This document shows, in pieces, positions 52,972-62,249 of a stretch of DNA of 64,000 nt. The stretch spans positions 248,001-312,000 of the forward strand of contig JADKBK010000004.1 of the NCBI GenBank assembly GCA_016715075.1, given 5' to 3'. The translations under genes and the position numbers were made by a program. This DNA comes from Bacteroidales bacterium (GTDB lineage: Bacteria > Bacteroidota > Bacteroidia > Bacteroidales > VadinHA17). Every line of letters starts with the position of its first letter. The first letter of the stretch is position 1. Under the pieces are notes generated by a model. It was not told the DNA's origin. It searched no databases and was given only the letters and a program-made list of their open reading frames with translations.

Positions 52972-54009
52972 TTAATCGAAATCTATCATAGCTTTCATTA
53001 CCCCATCCTCATAGGCTGCGACCAGATCAAATGCCTCTTTGGTTTTTGAGAAGCGGAACCTGTGAGTAGCCATATTTGATATGTCTATCTTTCCGTTTTC
53101 CATGAGTTCGAGGGCCGTTTCCACACAATCAACCTGGCGGCGTATAAACTGAAGTGATATCTCTTTTCTCCTTGTCAGCTCAACATTCATTGACCACCGG
53201 TCAAACTCAGGTATACCCACAACAACAAGTTTCCCGCCTGGCTTCAGAACATCTATAGCCTGGTCAAGTGCTTCCTGCTGTCCGCAGCATTCAAAAACCA
53301 CGTCCAGTCCGAGAGGATGATGTTGTTTTAACATTGCTGTAAAATCTTCTTCGAGTGGATTATAAAGGGAAGTTGCACCCTCCTTTAATGCCATAGCCAG
53401 TCTTGACTGAATCTTATCTGTTACGGTAAATGATCCGGCACCTTCCGCTTTTGCTGCCAGCATCACACTCATACCTATTGGGCCATATCCCAGAATACCA
53501 ATATCGAGATCTTTTACGTTCCCTGATTTTTTAACTGCATAAACTCCGATGGCAAGAGGTTCGGAGATAGCTCCATGGTCAGGAGTAAGTCTTCCTTTCA
53601 GGGGAAAACAGCTCTCCTCCGGCATGACAATATATTCTGAGAGGCATCCCTCTGCCTGTCCCGGACATCCAAGGAATCTGAGCTTACGGCAGGTATGGTG
53701 CCTTCCTGCAAGACACTGATCGCAGACCCAGCAAGGCATTGCCGGTTCGATAGCGATGTTATCGCCCTTTTTAACCCTTTTTACCTCACTGCCGGTTTCA
53801 ACAACTATGCCGGCACCTTCATGACCTACTGCAAATGGGTATTCAACCACCTGCGAGCCGATCTGGCCCTGTGTATAGTAGTGAATATCAGATCCGCAGA
53901 TTCCGACAACAGTCATTTTTATCCTGACATCATTTGGATTTACAATTACAGGTTCAGGTATATCCATCATCTCCATCTTCCTGATCCCTGTGAGCATCAT
54001 TGCTTTCAT
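52972..54009 (-). CDS. Zinc-dependent medium-chain (polyol/threonine-type) dehydrogenase
   Basis: A 345-residue MDR enzyme. VGICGSDIHYY (catalytic-zinc Cys), AVGHEGAGIVVETGSEV (His-Glu), the structural-zinc cluster CWVCDQCLAGRHHTC, and the NAD-binding ILGYGPIGMSVMLAAKAEGA are all intact. Such enzymes oxidise sorbitol, xylitol, galactitol or L-threonine; the sugar context favours a polyol or sugar. It stands alone on the minus strand between convergent DUF5060 and divergent isochorismatase genes. Confidence 0.9.
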   Translation of the reverse strand: MKAMMLTGIRKMEMMDIPEPVIVNPNDVRIKMTVVGICGSDIHYYTQGQIGSQVVEYPFAVGHEGAGIVVETGSEVKRVKKGDNIAIEPAMPCWVCDQCLAGRHHTCRKLRFLGCPGQAEGCLSEYIVMPEESCFPLKGRLTPDHGAISEPLAIGVYAVKKSGNVKDLDIGILGYGPIGMSVMLAAKAEGAGSFTVTDKIQSRLAMALKEGATSLYNPLEEDFTAMLKQHHPLGLDVVFECCGQQEALDQAIDVLKPGGKLVVVGIPEFDRWSMNVELTRRKEISLQFIRRQVDCVETALELMENGKIDISNMATHRFRFSKTKEAFDLVAAYEDGVMKAMIDFD

Positions 54010-54013
54010 AATT

Positions 54014-54180
54014 CTAAAATTTTAGTGTCATTTCTTTTCCTGAATATTCGAAAGTCTTATCCGCATTAAAAGTAGATTGTTCTGTAAAAGCCCTGTTCTC
54101 GTCGATCAGCAAAACTTTTATTTTTTTTGATTTTTGAGAGCATGGGAAATCACCGGTCTGAATCCTGGTTGTTAATCTGC
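54014..54180 (-). pseudogene. Possible C-terminal gene remnant in the 54010-54327 gap
   Basis: The 318-base gap contains a minus-strand frame reading PGFRPVISHALKNQKKIKVL, then LLIDENRAFTEQSTFNADKT and FEYSGKEMTLKF before a stop at 54014, with a stop at its upstream end and no start. It resembles the tail of a secreted hydrolase beta domain. The rest of the gap is AT-rich, with no other signal recognised. Confidence 0.3.
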
Positions 54181-54327
54181 TAAATTAAAAACTTATTCCA
54201 TCTTCAAAACTATTGGTACTGATTAATTACATTTTGCTAAATTCACCAAATATTATATCTGTTCCGGGAAATTATTAAATTTATTTATTCAGATCACCGA
54301 AGGAGATTCTATAAAGAGAGTTGTGAT

Positions 54328-54870
54328 ATGAGGATATTAAAAGAAAAAAGTACAGCAGTTATTGTCGATATTCAGGAAAGACTTTTGCCACATATACATG
54401 AAGGCGACATATTAATGAGGAATTGTCTTAAACTTATTGAAGGTTTAAAGATTCTCTCCGTTCCGATAATAATCACCCAGCAGTATACCCGCGGACTAGG
54501 GCCGACAGTTGCTTCTATAAGCGGAATGTTCCCTGATTTTAAGTATATAGAGAAGATAGCCTTCAGCTGTTGCGGAGAACCGGCATTTGAGGAGGAGATT
54601 TCTCACCCTGACAGGGAATTTATTATCCTTTGCGGCATCGAATCGCATGTCTGTCTCCTTCAGACATGTATTGATCTTTTGGAGGAAGGCAGAAAACCGG
54701 TTATTGTGGAAGATTGTGTCTCTTCAAGAAAACCTGAAGATAAAAGGGTGGCTATTGAACGGATGCGACAGGAGGGTGCAAGGATTACTACAATGGAGAG
54801 TCTCCTTTTTGAACTGACGTGTGTGGCAGGCAATGAAACTTTTAAACGTATCTCGGGTATTGTAAAATAA
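54328..54870 (+). CDS. Isochorismatase-family cysteine hydrolase
   Basis: A 180-residue alpha/beta protein. VIVDIQERLLPHI supplies the catalytic Asp, IEKIAFSCCGEPAF the Lys, and ILCGIESHVCLLQTCIDLLEEG the nucleophilic Cys with its cis-peptide loop. Family members hydrolyse vinyl ether or amide bonds (isochorismate, nicotinamide, carbamoyl groups); YcaC/nicotinamidase-like activities are possible. There is a spacing of 100 bases to the PfkB gene in the same direction. The substrate is unknown. Confidence 0.85.
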   Translation: MRILKEKSTAVIVDIQERLLPHIHEGDILMRNCLKLIEGLKILSVPIIITQQYTRGLGPTVASISGMFPDFKYIEKIAFSCCGEPAFEEEISHPDREFIILCGIESHVCLLQTCIDLLEEGRKPVIVEDCVSSRKPEDKRVAIERMRQEGARITTMESLLFELTCVAGNETFKRISGIVK

Positions 54871-54970
54871 CTGGAAATTGATATTTGACGGATTGATACC
54901 AAATGTTCCCTTCTCTGGAGGAGCCAGGGTAGATTTTAGAACCAGAATAACAGTAAAACAGTGTTGATTT

Positions 54971-55897
54971 ATGAGAAAAATTTATGGAATCGGTGAAACT
55001 GTTCTTGACATTATTTTTAAAGACGGACAACCGCAGGCGGCCAAGGCAGGAGGTTCAGTTCTGAATAGCATGGTCTCAATGGGGCGAATGGAATTGCCCG
55101 CATCATTTATAAGCGAGTATGGAGCCGATGATGTAGGAAAGCTCATCGATGATTTTCTGAGGAAGAATGGAGTGGATACATCGTTCGTGCACCGGTTTAT
55201 TCAGGGAAGCACAGCACTGGCACTTGCATTCCTCGATGAAAAGAATGATGCTCATTACACTTTTTATAAGGATTATCCCGGTAAAAGACTGGATATTGAA
55301 TTTCCGGAGATCGGTGCTGAGGATATTATCCAGTGCGGATCCTTCTACGCCATCTGGCCTGAGATAAGGGAGAAGTTCAAAAAGTTCATCAGCGGAGCAT
55401 ATAACAACGGTGCGTTGGTCCTCTATGATCCAAATTTCCGGAAAAGTCATGTGTCTGAACTTGGTGATCACAAACCGCTGATAATTGAAAATATGAAGTT
55501 TGCAAGTCTGGTAAGGGGATCTGATGAGGATTTCAGGAATATCTTCAGTGTCAATACACCGGATGAAGCCTGGGAAGAGCTACGGAATTATTGCAGCTGC
55601 CTTGTATACACTGCCAGTGCAGAAGGTGTTTTTGTAAGGACCACTGGCTTTTCAGGAGTATTCCCGGTACAAAGAATCCTGCCTGTGAGTACTATTGGCG
55701 CCGGGGATAATTTCAATGCAGGGATTATAACTTCAATTCACCATCAGAATATTCTCAGGGAGCAACTTCCGGAATTAACAGGTGCGCAATGGTCAGATGT
55801 TATTAAGACAGCTGTTGCATTTGCTACACATGTCTGCTTGAGCTATGAGAACTATATTTCACCTGAATTTGCAGATGATATGAAAAGCAAAATCTGA
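54971..55897 (+). CDS. PfkB-family carbohydrate kinase
   Basis: A 308-residue kinase: IYGIGETVLDIIFKDGQPQAAKAGGSVLNSMVSMGRM at the N-terminus (substrate-binding Gly-Gly), LVLYDPNFRKSH in the middle, and VSTIGAGDNFNAGIITSI, the DTxGAGD-like catalytic motif with a Thr-Ile change before GAGD. Closest in feel to fructokinases or adenosine/ribokinase-like kinases. It may phosphorylate a ketose made by the neighbouring dehydrogenases, or a later intermediate such as erythrulose; both are inference. Confidence 0.88.
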   Translation: MRKIYGIGETVLDIIFKDGQPQAAKAGGSVLNSMVSMGRMELPASFISEYGADDVGKLIDDFLRKNGVDTSFVHRFIQGSTALALAFLDEKNDAHYTFYKDYPGKRLDIEFPEIGAEDIIQCGSFYAIWPEIREKFKKFISGAYNNGALVLYDPNFRKSHVSELGDHKPLIIENMKFASLVRGSDEDFRNIFSVNTPDEAWEELRNYCSCLVYTASAEGVFVRTTGFSGVFPVQRILPVSTIGAGDNFNAGIITSIHHQNILREQLPELTGAQWSDVIKTAVAFATHVCLSYENYISPEFADDMKSKI

Positions 55898-56001
55898 ATA
55901 CGAAAACACCTCAAACCAAAGGAATTATTCCATAAAGAGCAGGTGTGTTATTTCTTCAGTTAGCGTTTACATTTTCTCTACCTTAATTAAATATTATTTA
56001 T

Positions 56002-56694
56002 ATGAATCTTATGAAAAACTCTCTCAGACATGTATTGTCAATACTTATTTTTCTGACCGCAATTACGGTTACAAGTTCCCAGGTTCCGGAAGGGTATAAA
56101 GGCAAACCCTTTAAAGATAAGTATTATACCGGAGGACCACAGGTGATCCCCGGGCGCGTTGAACTGGCATATTATGATCTGGGAGGTGAAGGTGTCGGTT
56201 ATCATGATACTACTCCTGCGAATGAGGGCTCGGTACTGAATCATACTGCGGGACACTGGAGACCTGGGATTCCTGAGTATATCGTGTTCTTCAGGGAGAA
56301 TGAGGGTGTTGATATTTCCTATACCAAGGATTGGGCAGATTTCAATCATCCTAACAAGGTGGATCCAAAGGTTAACCAATTGTATATTGGCTGGCAATCT
56401 GACGGTGAATGGACAAATTATACGGTTAATGTTATGAAACCCGGACGATACAGAATAATTACAGTTTACGGATATCAGGATAATAAATCGGAATTATGGA
56501 TCAACGGGAATAAGGCAGTAAGCCTGGTACTTCCTGAGAATACGGGAGACTGGCATAAATGGACCCAGGCAACGGTAGGGGAGATCACTTTTTCAAATGC
56601 CGGACCAAATCTGCTTACACTGAAATACAATAAGGGATCAAACCTCGCATATCTCGATTTTTTATTGCTGGAGGAAATTCCCTTGACAAAATAG
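56002..56694 (+). CDS. Secreted carbohydrate-binding (CBM6-like) protein
   Basis: A 230-residue protein with a signal peptide (to about TVTSSQ). The rest is one beta-sandwich: IPGRVELAYYDLGGEGVGYHDTTPANEGS, FRENEGVDISYTKDWADF, YIGWQSDGEWTNYTVNVMKPGRYRIITVYG and NLLTLKYNKGSNLAYLDFLLLEEI. That is the CBM6/35 pattern, with no catalytic module attached. Free-standing CBM proteins may hold glycan at the cell surface. A strong inverted repeat follows the gene. Confidence 0.8.
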   Translation: MNLMKNSLRHVLSILIFLTAITVTSSQVPEGYKGKPFKDKYYTGGPQVIPGRVELAYYDLGGEGVGYHDTTPANEGSVLNHTAGHWRPGIPEYIVFFRENEGVDISYTKDWADFNHPNKVDPKVNQLYIGWQSDGEWTNYTVNVMKPGRYRIITVYGYQDNKSELWINGNKAVSLVLPENTGDWHKWTQATVGEITFSNAGPNLLTLKYNKGSNLAYLDFLLLEEIPLTK

Positions 56695-56741
56695 CCAGAA
56701 GTGCAGTTTTATACTTTATTACTCTCTGTGCAACTCTGTGA

Positions 56742-56814
56742 TCCCGATAACTATCGGGACTCTGTGATCTCTGTGTCAGTTTTTAGTTATTTTTATTACA
56801 CAGAGAACACAGAG
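56742..56814. repeat. Palindrome plus 17-bp-arm hairpin between convergent genes
   Basis: TCCCGATAACTATCGGGA at 56742-56759 repeats the core palindrome of 1723-1740. Next, 56760-56776 (CTCTGTGATCTCTGTGT) pairs with 56798-56814 (ACACAGAGAACACAGAG) with one mismatch, around a T-rich loop. Lying between the convergent CBM6-like and dehydrogenase genes, it could stop transcription from both sides. Confidence 0.8.
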
Positions 56815-56866
56815 GCCTTACTGCCCGGTTAATATGTTTATACGAGAGCCACAGAGTAAAAGGAGA

Positions 56867-58129
56867 TCAGATTGGTTTGGCGTTGGCAAGCAGATATTTC
56901 TCTGCATCCAGTGACCAGATGTAATCGTTATTTTTCACGATAGAATGAAGACCGGCCAGCATTTTATCTTTTTCCCCGAGCTGCCCGAGTTTGTCTAGTG
57001 ATACAAGAGGCATGGAGATGTTTGTATAGATAAGTTTTTTGCCTCCCGGAATTGAGGGAAGGTTAAGTGTCGTATCCACAACTGCATCCAGTCCCCCGAC
57101 ATGAGTGATCATAACCGCAGGATTGATCTTACCGGCGCTCATGAGTTGCAGTGATTCCCTCATATCATCTGTATTACCCCCTGAGGTTCCGACAATATGT
57201 GTAAACGCATAATGAACATTATAGAAATTGAATTCAGCTTTAAATTCCGGATTGGTAGGACCGGCAAAGAAATTGAGGCATCCGTCGAATCCAAGAATTG
57301 CATCTCCCTGTTCAATTACAGATTTAACAGGTGCAAAAATGAATACGTCATCAAAGCCGGTTCCTCCTGTTAGTTCGCGCAGATGTCTGACAGGATCTCC
57401 TACTTTGGATGTGTTAACATAAATAAGTTTGATGCCCTCTTCTTTTGCATGTTCCGGTGAGAAAAGGCATGATGCTCTTGCCAGACGATTATCGTCAATA
57501 TCTGTAACAACTATCAATCCGGGTTTACGTTCCTGATGCAGGGCATAATCAATGGCTCCAAGCCCCATGGGACCAACACCGGCCAGAATAGCCATTTTCC
57601 CGCCTTTGCTTATTCCCATGTCATGTACATAGGTGCCCGGTGGAATATGGTAACTCGCATGAAAAGCCCCGATGATGCAAGACATTGGCTCCGAAAGAGA
57701 TGCAGGGAAAAAGGCTTCGCCATCATATGCCAGGAGGCAATCGGCCTCCATTACAATCGAAGGGATGATCACATGAGTGGCATCTCCTCCGATATACCTG
57801 AATGAATAACCGGGAGCATTGAGTGAACCAGTTTGATTCATTGCGGGCTGAATCGAAAACTTCTGTCCGGGTTTGAATTTGCTCTGCCATTTCTTACCGA
57901 CTTCAAGAATTACTCCTGCAAATTCGTGACCTATAATTGTCGGGTTTATATTAATATCGTCAGGGACACGCTTGTGATCAGCTCCCTGAAGTGCAGCTTT
58001 ATGGGATGACATACAGATGCTGTCGGAAATCACATGTGCCAGGATCTCATCATCTTTCAATTCCGGAAGTTCAAACTCATCAAGTCTGAGATCCTTTTTT
58101 CCGTATATTCTTACTGCTTTTGTTTTCAT
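56867..58129 (-). CDS. Zinc-type alcohol dehydrogenase, L-sorbose-1-phosphate-reductase-like
   Basis: A 420-residue MDR-type dehydrogenase, longer than usual. SDSICMSSHKAALQGADHKRVPDD and TIIGHEFAGVILEVG form the catalytic site, with Ser-His after the Cys. The typical structural-zinc four-Cys cluster is absent. MAILAGVGPMGLGAIDYALHQ binds the nucleotide. The length, the missing cluster and FNFYNVHYAFTHIVGTSGGNTDDM resemble SorE-type sorbose-1-phosphate reductases. It is the last gene of the minus-strand run from 63678, separated by a pyrimidine-rich repeat. Confidence 0.8.
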   Translation of the reverse strand: MKTKAVRIYGKKDLRLDEFELPELKDDEILAHVISDSICMSSHKAALQGADHKRVPDDININPTIIGHEFAGVILEVGKKWQSKFKPGQKFSIQPAMNQTGSLNAPGYSFRYIGGDATHVIIPSIVMEADCLLAYDGEAFFPASLSEPMSCIIGAFHASYHIPPGTYVHDMGISKGGKMAILAGVGPMGLGAIDYALHQERKPGLIVVTDIDDNRLARASCLFSPEHAKEEGIKLIYVNTSKVGDPVRHLRELTGGTGFDDVFIFAPVKSVIEQGDAILGFDGCLNFFAGPTNPEFKAEFNFYNVHYAFTHIVGTSGGNTDDMRESLQLMSAGKINPAVMITHVGGLDAVVDTTLNLPSIPGGKKLIYTNISMPLVSLDKLGQLGEKDKMLAGLHSIVKNNDYIWSLDAEKYLLANAKPI

Positions 58130-58189
58130 ATCTTCTTAAGTTATTTTTTAACACAAACTCATGGAGTTTTCACAGAGTTAAAAGGTTTA

Positions 58190-58378
58190 CTTCCCCATTC
58201 TCCCTTTCCGCCATTCTCCCCCATTCTCTTTCCCCTTTCTCCCATTCTCCCTTTCCCCCATTCTCCCTTTCCCCCCATTCTCCCATTCTCCCTTCCTGCT
58301 CAACTCTCTCCCTCTCCCTTTCTCTCCTCTCTCCGCTCAACTCTCTCCGCTCAACTCTCAACTCTCAACTCTCTCCGC
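58190..58378. repeat. Low-complexity pyrimidine-rich repeat array
   Basis: Almost only C and T on the plus strand, built from imperfect copies of CCCATTCTCCCTTTC and then AACTCTCTCCGCT and AACTCTC units. It fills the spacer between the bifunctional aldolase stop (58378) and the SorE-like dehydrogenase. No coding signal. Confidence 0.9.
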
Positions 58379-60351
58379 TAGCCAAGCATCACCTGACCGC
58401 CTGTAACAGGAACAGCCTGTCCGGTCTCATACTCCTGGTCGATTATATATAAAAGTGCTTTCATCACATCTTCGAGTTTACAGCCTCTTTTCATTGGTAC
58501 CTGATCCTCATAGAACTTTCTTACATCCTCAATGGTCTTTGCACCAGGGACCTTCCCAGTTTTGAGATATTGTACAAACAATCCATGGTGGGGATCCGAC
58601 CACAGCGGTCCTTCATAGAAATTCCCGGGACAGATTGAATTTACCTTAATACGGTGAGGTGCAAGTTCCATGGCAAAAGACTGGGTGAGTCCTATTCCTC
58701 CGAATTTGGCACCTGCATATGCAAAATTCCTGTTACTGCCACGAAGGCCTGATTTGGAATTTATCTGAATAATATCTGTAAAATATTCAGGGTTTTCATT
58801 ATTCTGAATCTTCATGACTTCAGAAGCATATTTAGCACAATGGAAATAGCCATTATAGTTTACGTCCGTTGTTCTGGAAAATGTTTCAGGCTCCATTTCC
58901 TCAAGTCCTCCTGCTTTTAGAATACCTGCATTGCTGACAATTATATCCAGACCGCCAAATTCCTTAACGGTTTCCATCACCATATTCCTGACAGAAAGAG
59001 GGTCTGAGACATCTGTTTTTACAAAGACAGATCTTGACTGCTTTTTCACTGAGTTCAGACTGGCTACAAACGCACTCCCTGCTTCTTCATTCAGATCGGC
59101 TACCACTACATTGAGATTTAAAGCCGAAAGCGATTCAGCAATCCCTGCGCCAAATCCCTGGGCGCCACCCGTAACTATTGCTGTTTTATTGTTCAGCTTA
59201 TTTCCAGCACTTCCCGCCTGTGATATTTTTCTCCTGTAGTTTTCAACTTCCCACTGATCTATGAAAGCAACCTGATCAGGTGTAAGGAATTTGATACCCC
59301 CGCATTGCAAAGCATAGTAACATATCTTAATGAGATCTTCATATACATCCAGACAAGCTTCAGCAGAGGCAAAGCTTTCTGCAATGGCAAAAATTCCCAT
59401 ATCTTTTAATACGAGTACTTTTGGAGGGTAGCCATATTCACTGATAAAATGTGGCAGCTGATATTTGAAGGAATCAATAATTTTTTCTGCTGTTGAGGTG
59501 TGCTCAATATATAAATATCGGGTCTTGCAATAGACAATTATATCAGGAGTAAGTGGCAGTGAGATCTTGTGAAACTCGTTCTGGTTCTGATAAAATTTTG
59601 CAATAAGTGAGTTATTCCTGAACCTTATCACCCCTGGTTTATCCCCTGACAAGATCAGTCTTATAGCTGGCAGCACTTTGTGAAGCAATGGATTATAAGG
59701 GATAGGAGTAATATCGCTAACAGGAGAGAGCTGTTCCTCAATTTTTCTGATGATATCGCTGTAAATGTTCTTAATCTCATCGGTAGTATCAGCTCCTACA
59801 AAAACGCCGTGGTTTTCAAGGAAGATAATCTGAGGATCATTGGAATGCTTTTGTCTGTAAAGGAGTATCTCGGATTCGAGTTTTTTGAAAAGAATATATC
59901 CGGGATCGGTATAAGGGACAAAAAGTACGGTATCACCGAAAAGCTTCTGTGTCAGACTCCGGGCATTCCTGCTGCAAAGAAGGCCATTGATAAGGGTGGG
60001 GTGAAGGTGAACAACAAATTTGTAATGAATGATCTCATGCAGGGAGGTCTCTACTGATGGACGTCTGTTTTTTCCGGGGTCAAGAATGCTGCCGAACATG
60101 TCAGCTTTAACCTGTTCTTCCCTTGCTGATGGATCTTCCGGATAGATATTTGAAGATATTACATGCAGCTTTTCCCTGTTAAGAGCTACCATCCCATCTT
60201 CGGTCATGTCAGCGAGTGCATGGCCGCTAGCTTTTATCCAGATTGTTTCATCATCCTTGAATGAAGTGTTTCCGCCTCCGGCTATCACATAATCCTTATT
60301 GCTTCCGTAATACTTTGAAATCCCGATCAGTTCCTTAATTTCCGGCTTCAT
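58378..60351 (-). CDS. Bifunctional class II aldolase/short-chain dehydrogenase (rhamnulose-1-P aldolase/lactaldehyde dehydrogenase type)
   Basis: A 657-residue fusion. N-terminal class II aldolase (about 1-370): AGGGNTSFKDDETIWIKASG, HYKFVVHLHPTLINGLL (zinc His pair) and IIFLENHGVFVGAD (third His). C-terminal SDR (about 385-657): TAIVTGGAQGFGAGIAESL, IIVSNAGILKAGG, INSKSGLRGSNRNFAYAGAKFGG (catalytic Ser-Tyr-Lys) and VNSICPGNFYEG. The fusion is known from rhamnose and fucose pathways, where it splits the ketose-1-phosphate into dihydroxyacetone phosphate and L-lactaldehyde and then oxidises the aldehyde. GH78 and GH29 enzymes in the window could feed it. Confidence 0.9.
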   Translation of the reverse strand: MKPEIKELIGISKYYGSNKDYVIAGGGNTSFKDDETIWIKASGHALADMTEDGMVALNREKLHVISSNIYPEDPSAREEQVKADMFGSILDPGKNRRPSVETSLHEIIHYKFVVHLHPTLINGLLCSRNARSLTQKLFGDTVLFVPYTDPGYILFKKLESEILLYRQKHSNDPQIIFLENHGVFVGADTTDEIKNIYSDIIRKIEEQLSPVSDITPIPYNPLLHKVLPAIRLILSGDKPGVIRFRNNSLIAKFYQNQNEFHKISLPLTPDIIVYCKTRYLYIEHTSTAEKIIDSFKYQLPHFISEYGYPPKVLVLKDMGIFAIAESFASAEACLDVYEDLIKICYYALQCGGIKFLTPDQVAFIDQWEVENYRRKISQAGSAGNKLNNKTAIVTGGAQGFGAGIAESLSALNLNVVVADLNEEAGSAFVASLNSVKKQSRSVFVKTDVSDPLSVRNMVMETVKEFGGLDIIVSNAGILKAGGLEEMEPETFSRTTDVNYNGYFHCAKYASEVMKIQNNENPEYFTDIIQINSKSGLRGSNRNFAYAGAKFGGIGLTQSFAMELAPHRIKVNSICPGNFYEGPLWSDPHHGLFVQYLKTGKVPGAKTIEDVRKFYEDQVPMKRGCKLEDVMKALLYIIDQEYETGQAVPVTGGQVMLG

Positions 60352-60355
60352 ATCA

Positions 60356-61588
60356 CTATTTTTTTAAGAAATATTCGATCACTAATTGTCCAAGGTTTAT
60401 CAGATCCTGCTTCTGATCTTTGCTGTGAGTGCCATCGGGAAGAACATATCCCTGTCTCCCGTCTTCCCTGAGGTACTGATGGGCAGCGATAACGCAGGCA
60501 CCTTCCCATGATATTCGTTTCAATGATTCGTCAAGGGGAGCAGATCCTCTTGCTGTAATAGTAAGCGGGATCAATTCCGGAGTATTATGTTCAGTCCCAA
60601 AAGTTATGATGAAACCCTTATTATGAAAAAACTCCACAAAATTTTTGAGTATTGAATGGTCGTTTCTTCCGGGGATTAATTCTATACATTCTATTCCAAG
60701 CCTGTTAAGTGATTGAAATAATTTCTCATAGTCACCCTCAAATTCCGTGAATTTACCATTTGGATCATCCAGCAGTACCGGATAGCATGGTATCCCCCCT
60801 GCATTGATTATAATTTTTATTATCTTTTTCAGTTCTAGGAATGATTTTTCATCCTCCTCCACAAAGGCAGCACCACCGCTTTTTAGGAGATTTGATCTGA
60901 TTTCATTCTCGAGAGCAGCTGAATTCGAAAGGCCTGTTTTGGATTTTTTCCCGCCGTAGAGAGCTTCCAGGAAATGAAGTTGTTCTTCGGGTGAATTATA
61001 GCTCTCAAGTGCAAGATTCTTAACTGCTTTTGCGAGATGGCGTTCGCGGACAAGGTCATGAGCATAGCGCTTTCGTATGGATTCATATGAAAGGGCAAGA
61101 GAGGGATTCTCCTTCTGTATTAAATTATTAAGGCTGATGATCATTGCCTTCATCTGTTGCTGACTCTCTTTTATAACCTTTTTCAGCTCTCTTTTCTGCA
61201 GCCATTTGGTGTGAAATGGATAATCAAGTCCTTTGCCGGAAAAATAAATTCTCCCCGGATTATTCGGGTCATTAATTCTTACACCATTTTGCTGTTCCTC
61301 TTTCATCAATCCGATAAATTCTATATTGAAAAGAGGGAAGATCTTATTCGCAACACACCCTTTGTGAAAAGCGTCATAGCCGTCAGCCACATAGAAATCG
61401 TTTATCCCGAGAAGGGCAATATTTTCTTCACGGGCCATAGAGAATATTTTCTCCATATCCGAAAAAGCGCTGAAAGAGTAGGGTGTGTGAATATGACCGT
61501 TCACTTCACGATAAGCAGGTACGGCACGACCCTGCATCTCTTTTTTTAGTTTGTCGTAGGGAGGAAATCCTGCAAGAAAATTCTTCAT
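60356..61588 (-). CDS. PHP-domain protein of unknown substrate
   Basis: The open frame extends to 61741, but that would overlap the HAD gene by 137 bases. The ATG at 61588 (MKNFLAGFPPYDKLKKEM), just past the HAD stop at 61605, is the sensible start, giving 410 residues. GHIHTPYSFSAF and LLGINDFYVADGYDAF match the metal-binding motifs of PHP (polymerase/histidinol phosphatase) proteins; ITFGTEHNTPELIPLT and GACVIAAHQYL supply later ligands. A hydrolase or phosphoesterase is likely. The spacing of 4 bases to the aldolase fusion indicates a role in the same deoxysugar pathway. Confidence 0.8.
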   Translation of the reverse strand: MKNFLAGFPPYDKLKKEMQGRAVPAYREVNGHIHTPYSFSAFSDMEKIFSMAREENIALLGINDFYVADGYDAFHKGCVANKIFPLFNIEFIGLMKEEQQNGVRINDPNNPGRIYFSGKGLDYPFHTKWLQKRELKKVIKESQQQMKAMIISLNNLIQKENPSLALSYESIRKRYAHDLVRERHLAKAVKNLALESYNSPEEQLHFLEALYGGKKSKTGLSNSAALENEIRSNLLKSGGAAFVEEDEKSFLELKKIIKIIINAGGIPCYPVLLDDPNGKFTEFEGDYEKLFQSLNRLGIECIELIPGRNDHSILKNFVEFFHNKGFIITFGTEHNTPELIPLTITARGSAPLDESLKRISWEGACVIAAHQYLREDGRQGYVLPDGTHSKDQKQDLINLGQLVIEYFLKK

Positions 61589-61604
61589 CAATATTTTATT
61601 AGAG

Positions 61605-62249
61605 TTACCAATTAATCGCTTTTTCAGGAACATCAAGGAGTGATCCGCAAATCCAGTCTGCCTCAGAAAGCTGCCCGGCATCGAATGAAGATGTAACTGC
61701 CAGGCATCTGCATCCTGCAGCTTTACCTGCTTTGATGCCACTTACTGCATCTTCCACAACCAGGCATTCCTGAGCTTCTAAACCTATCTCTTGCGCTGCC
61801 TTTAAATAAATATCGGGGAATGGCTTTTTGTTAATAACATCAAGTCCTGTTACAATAAAATCAAATGTCCCGGAGGAGAGGCCTATCTCCCTGAGATTTA
61901 CCTCCATTTTTATCCTGTCGGCGCTTGTTGCAAGAGCAAGTCTGAAGCCTCTTTTTTTGCATTCGGCTATAAATTCATGAGTTCCTGGCAGGGGTGATAG
62001 TTTGCCCCTTACGATAATCTCATAGATCTCATAAGTTCTGGCTTTAACCTTTTCAATATCAACCTTTATGCCATGTTTCTCAGCAACACCACCTATATAT
62101 CTTATTTCTCCCATTCCCACAAAAGGATGGAAATCCTCCGGCTGAACAGTTATGCCAATCTCTTCAAACATCATCATCGCCGCCTTACAGATAAAGGGTT
62201 CAGAATCGACGAGTACACCATCCATATCAAAAAGAACACCTTTTATCAT
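61605..62249 (-). CDS. HAD-superfamily phosphatase/phosphomutase (beta-phosphoglucomutase-like)
   Basis: A 214-residue HAD protein. LFDMDGVLVDSEPF is motif I with both Asp residues, ALATSADR motif II, KKPFPDIYL motif III and VVEDAVSGIKAGKAAG motif IV. The four-helix cap lies at about 16-80. It may dephosphorylate a sugar phosphate or act as a phosphomutase. It begins with an ATGA overlap on the fuculose-aldolase-like gene. Confidence 0.9.
   Translation of the reverse strand: MIKGVLFDMDGVLVDSEPFICKAAMMMFEEIGITVQPEDFHPFVGMGEIRYIGGVAEKHGIKVDIEKVKARTYEIYEIIVRGKLSPLPGTHEFIAECKKRGFRLALATSADRIKMEVNLREIGLSSGTFDFIVTGLDVINKKPFPDIYLKAAQEIGLEAQECLVVEDAVSGIKAGKAAGCRCLAVTSSFDAGQLSEADWICGSLLDVPEKAINW

Noticed and set aside
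58170..58361. Minus-strand open frame of about 63 residues rich in Arg/Glu/Gly
   Set aside because: It is a translation of the low-complexity pyrimidine repeat and has no protein-like composition.
58190..58378. CRISPR-like array
   Set aside because: Units are short, imperfect and contiguous, with no unique spacers and no cas genes.
61589..61741. Longer N-terminus for the PHP protein
   Set aside because: The extension overlaps the HAD gene and lacks family similarity; the ATG at 61588 directly follows the HAD stop.
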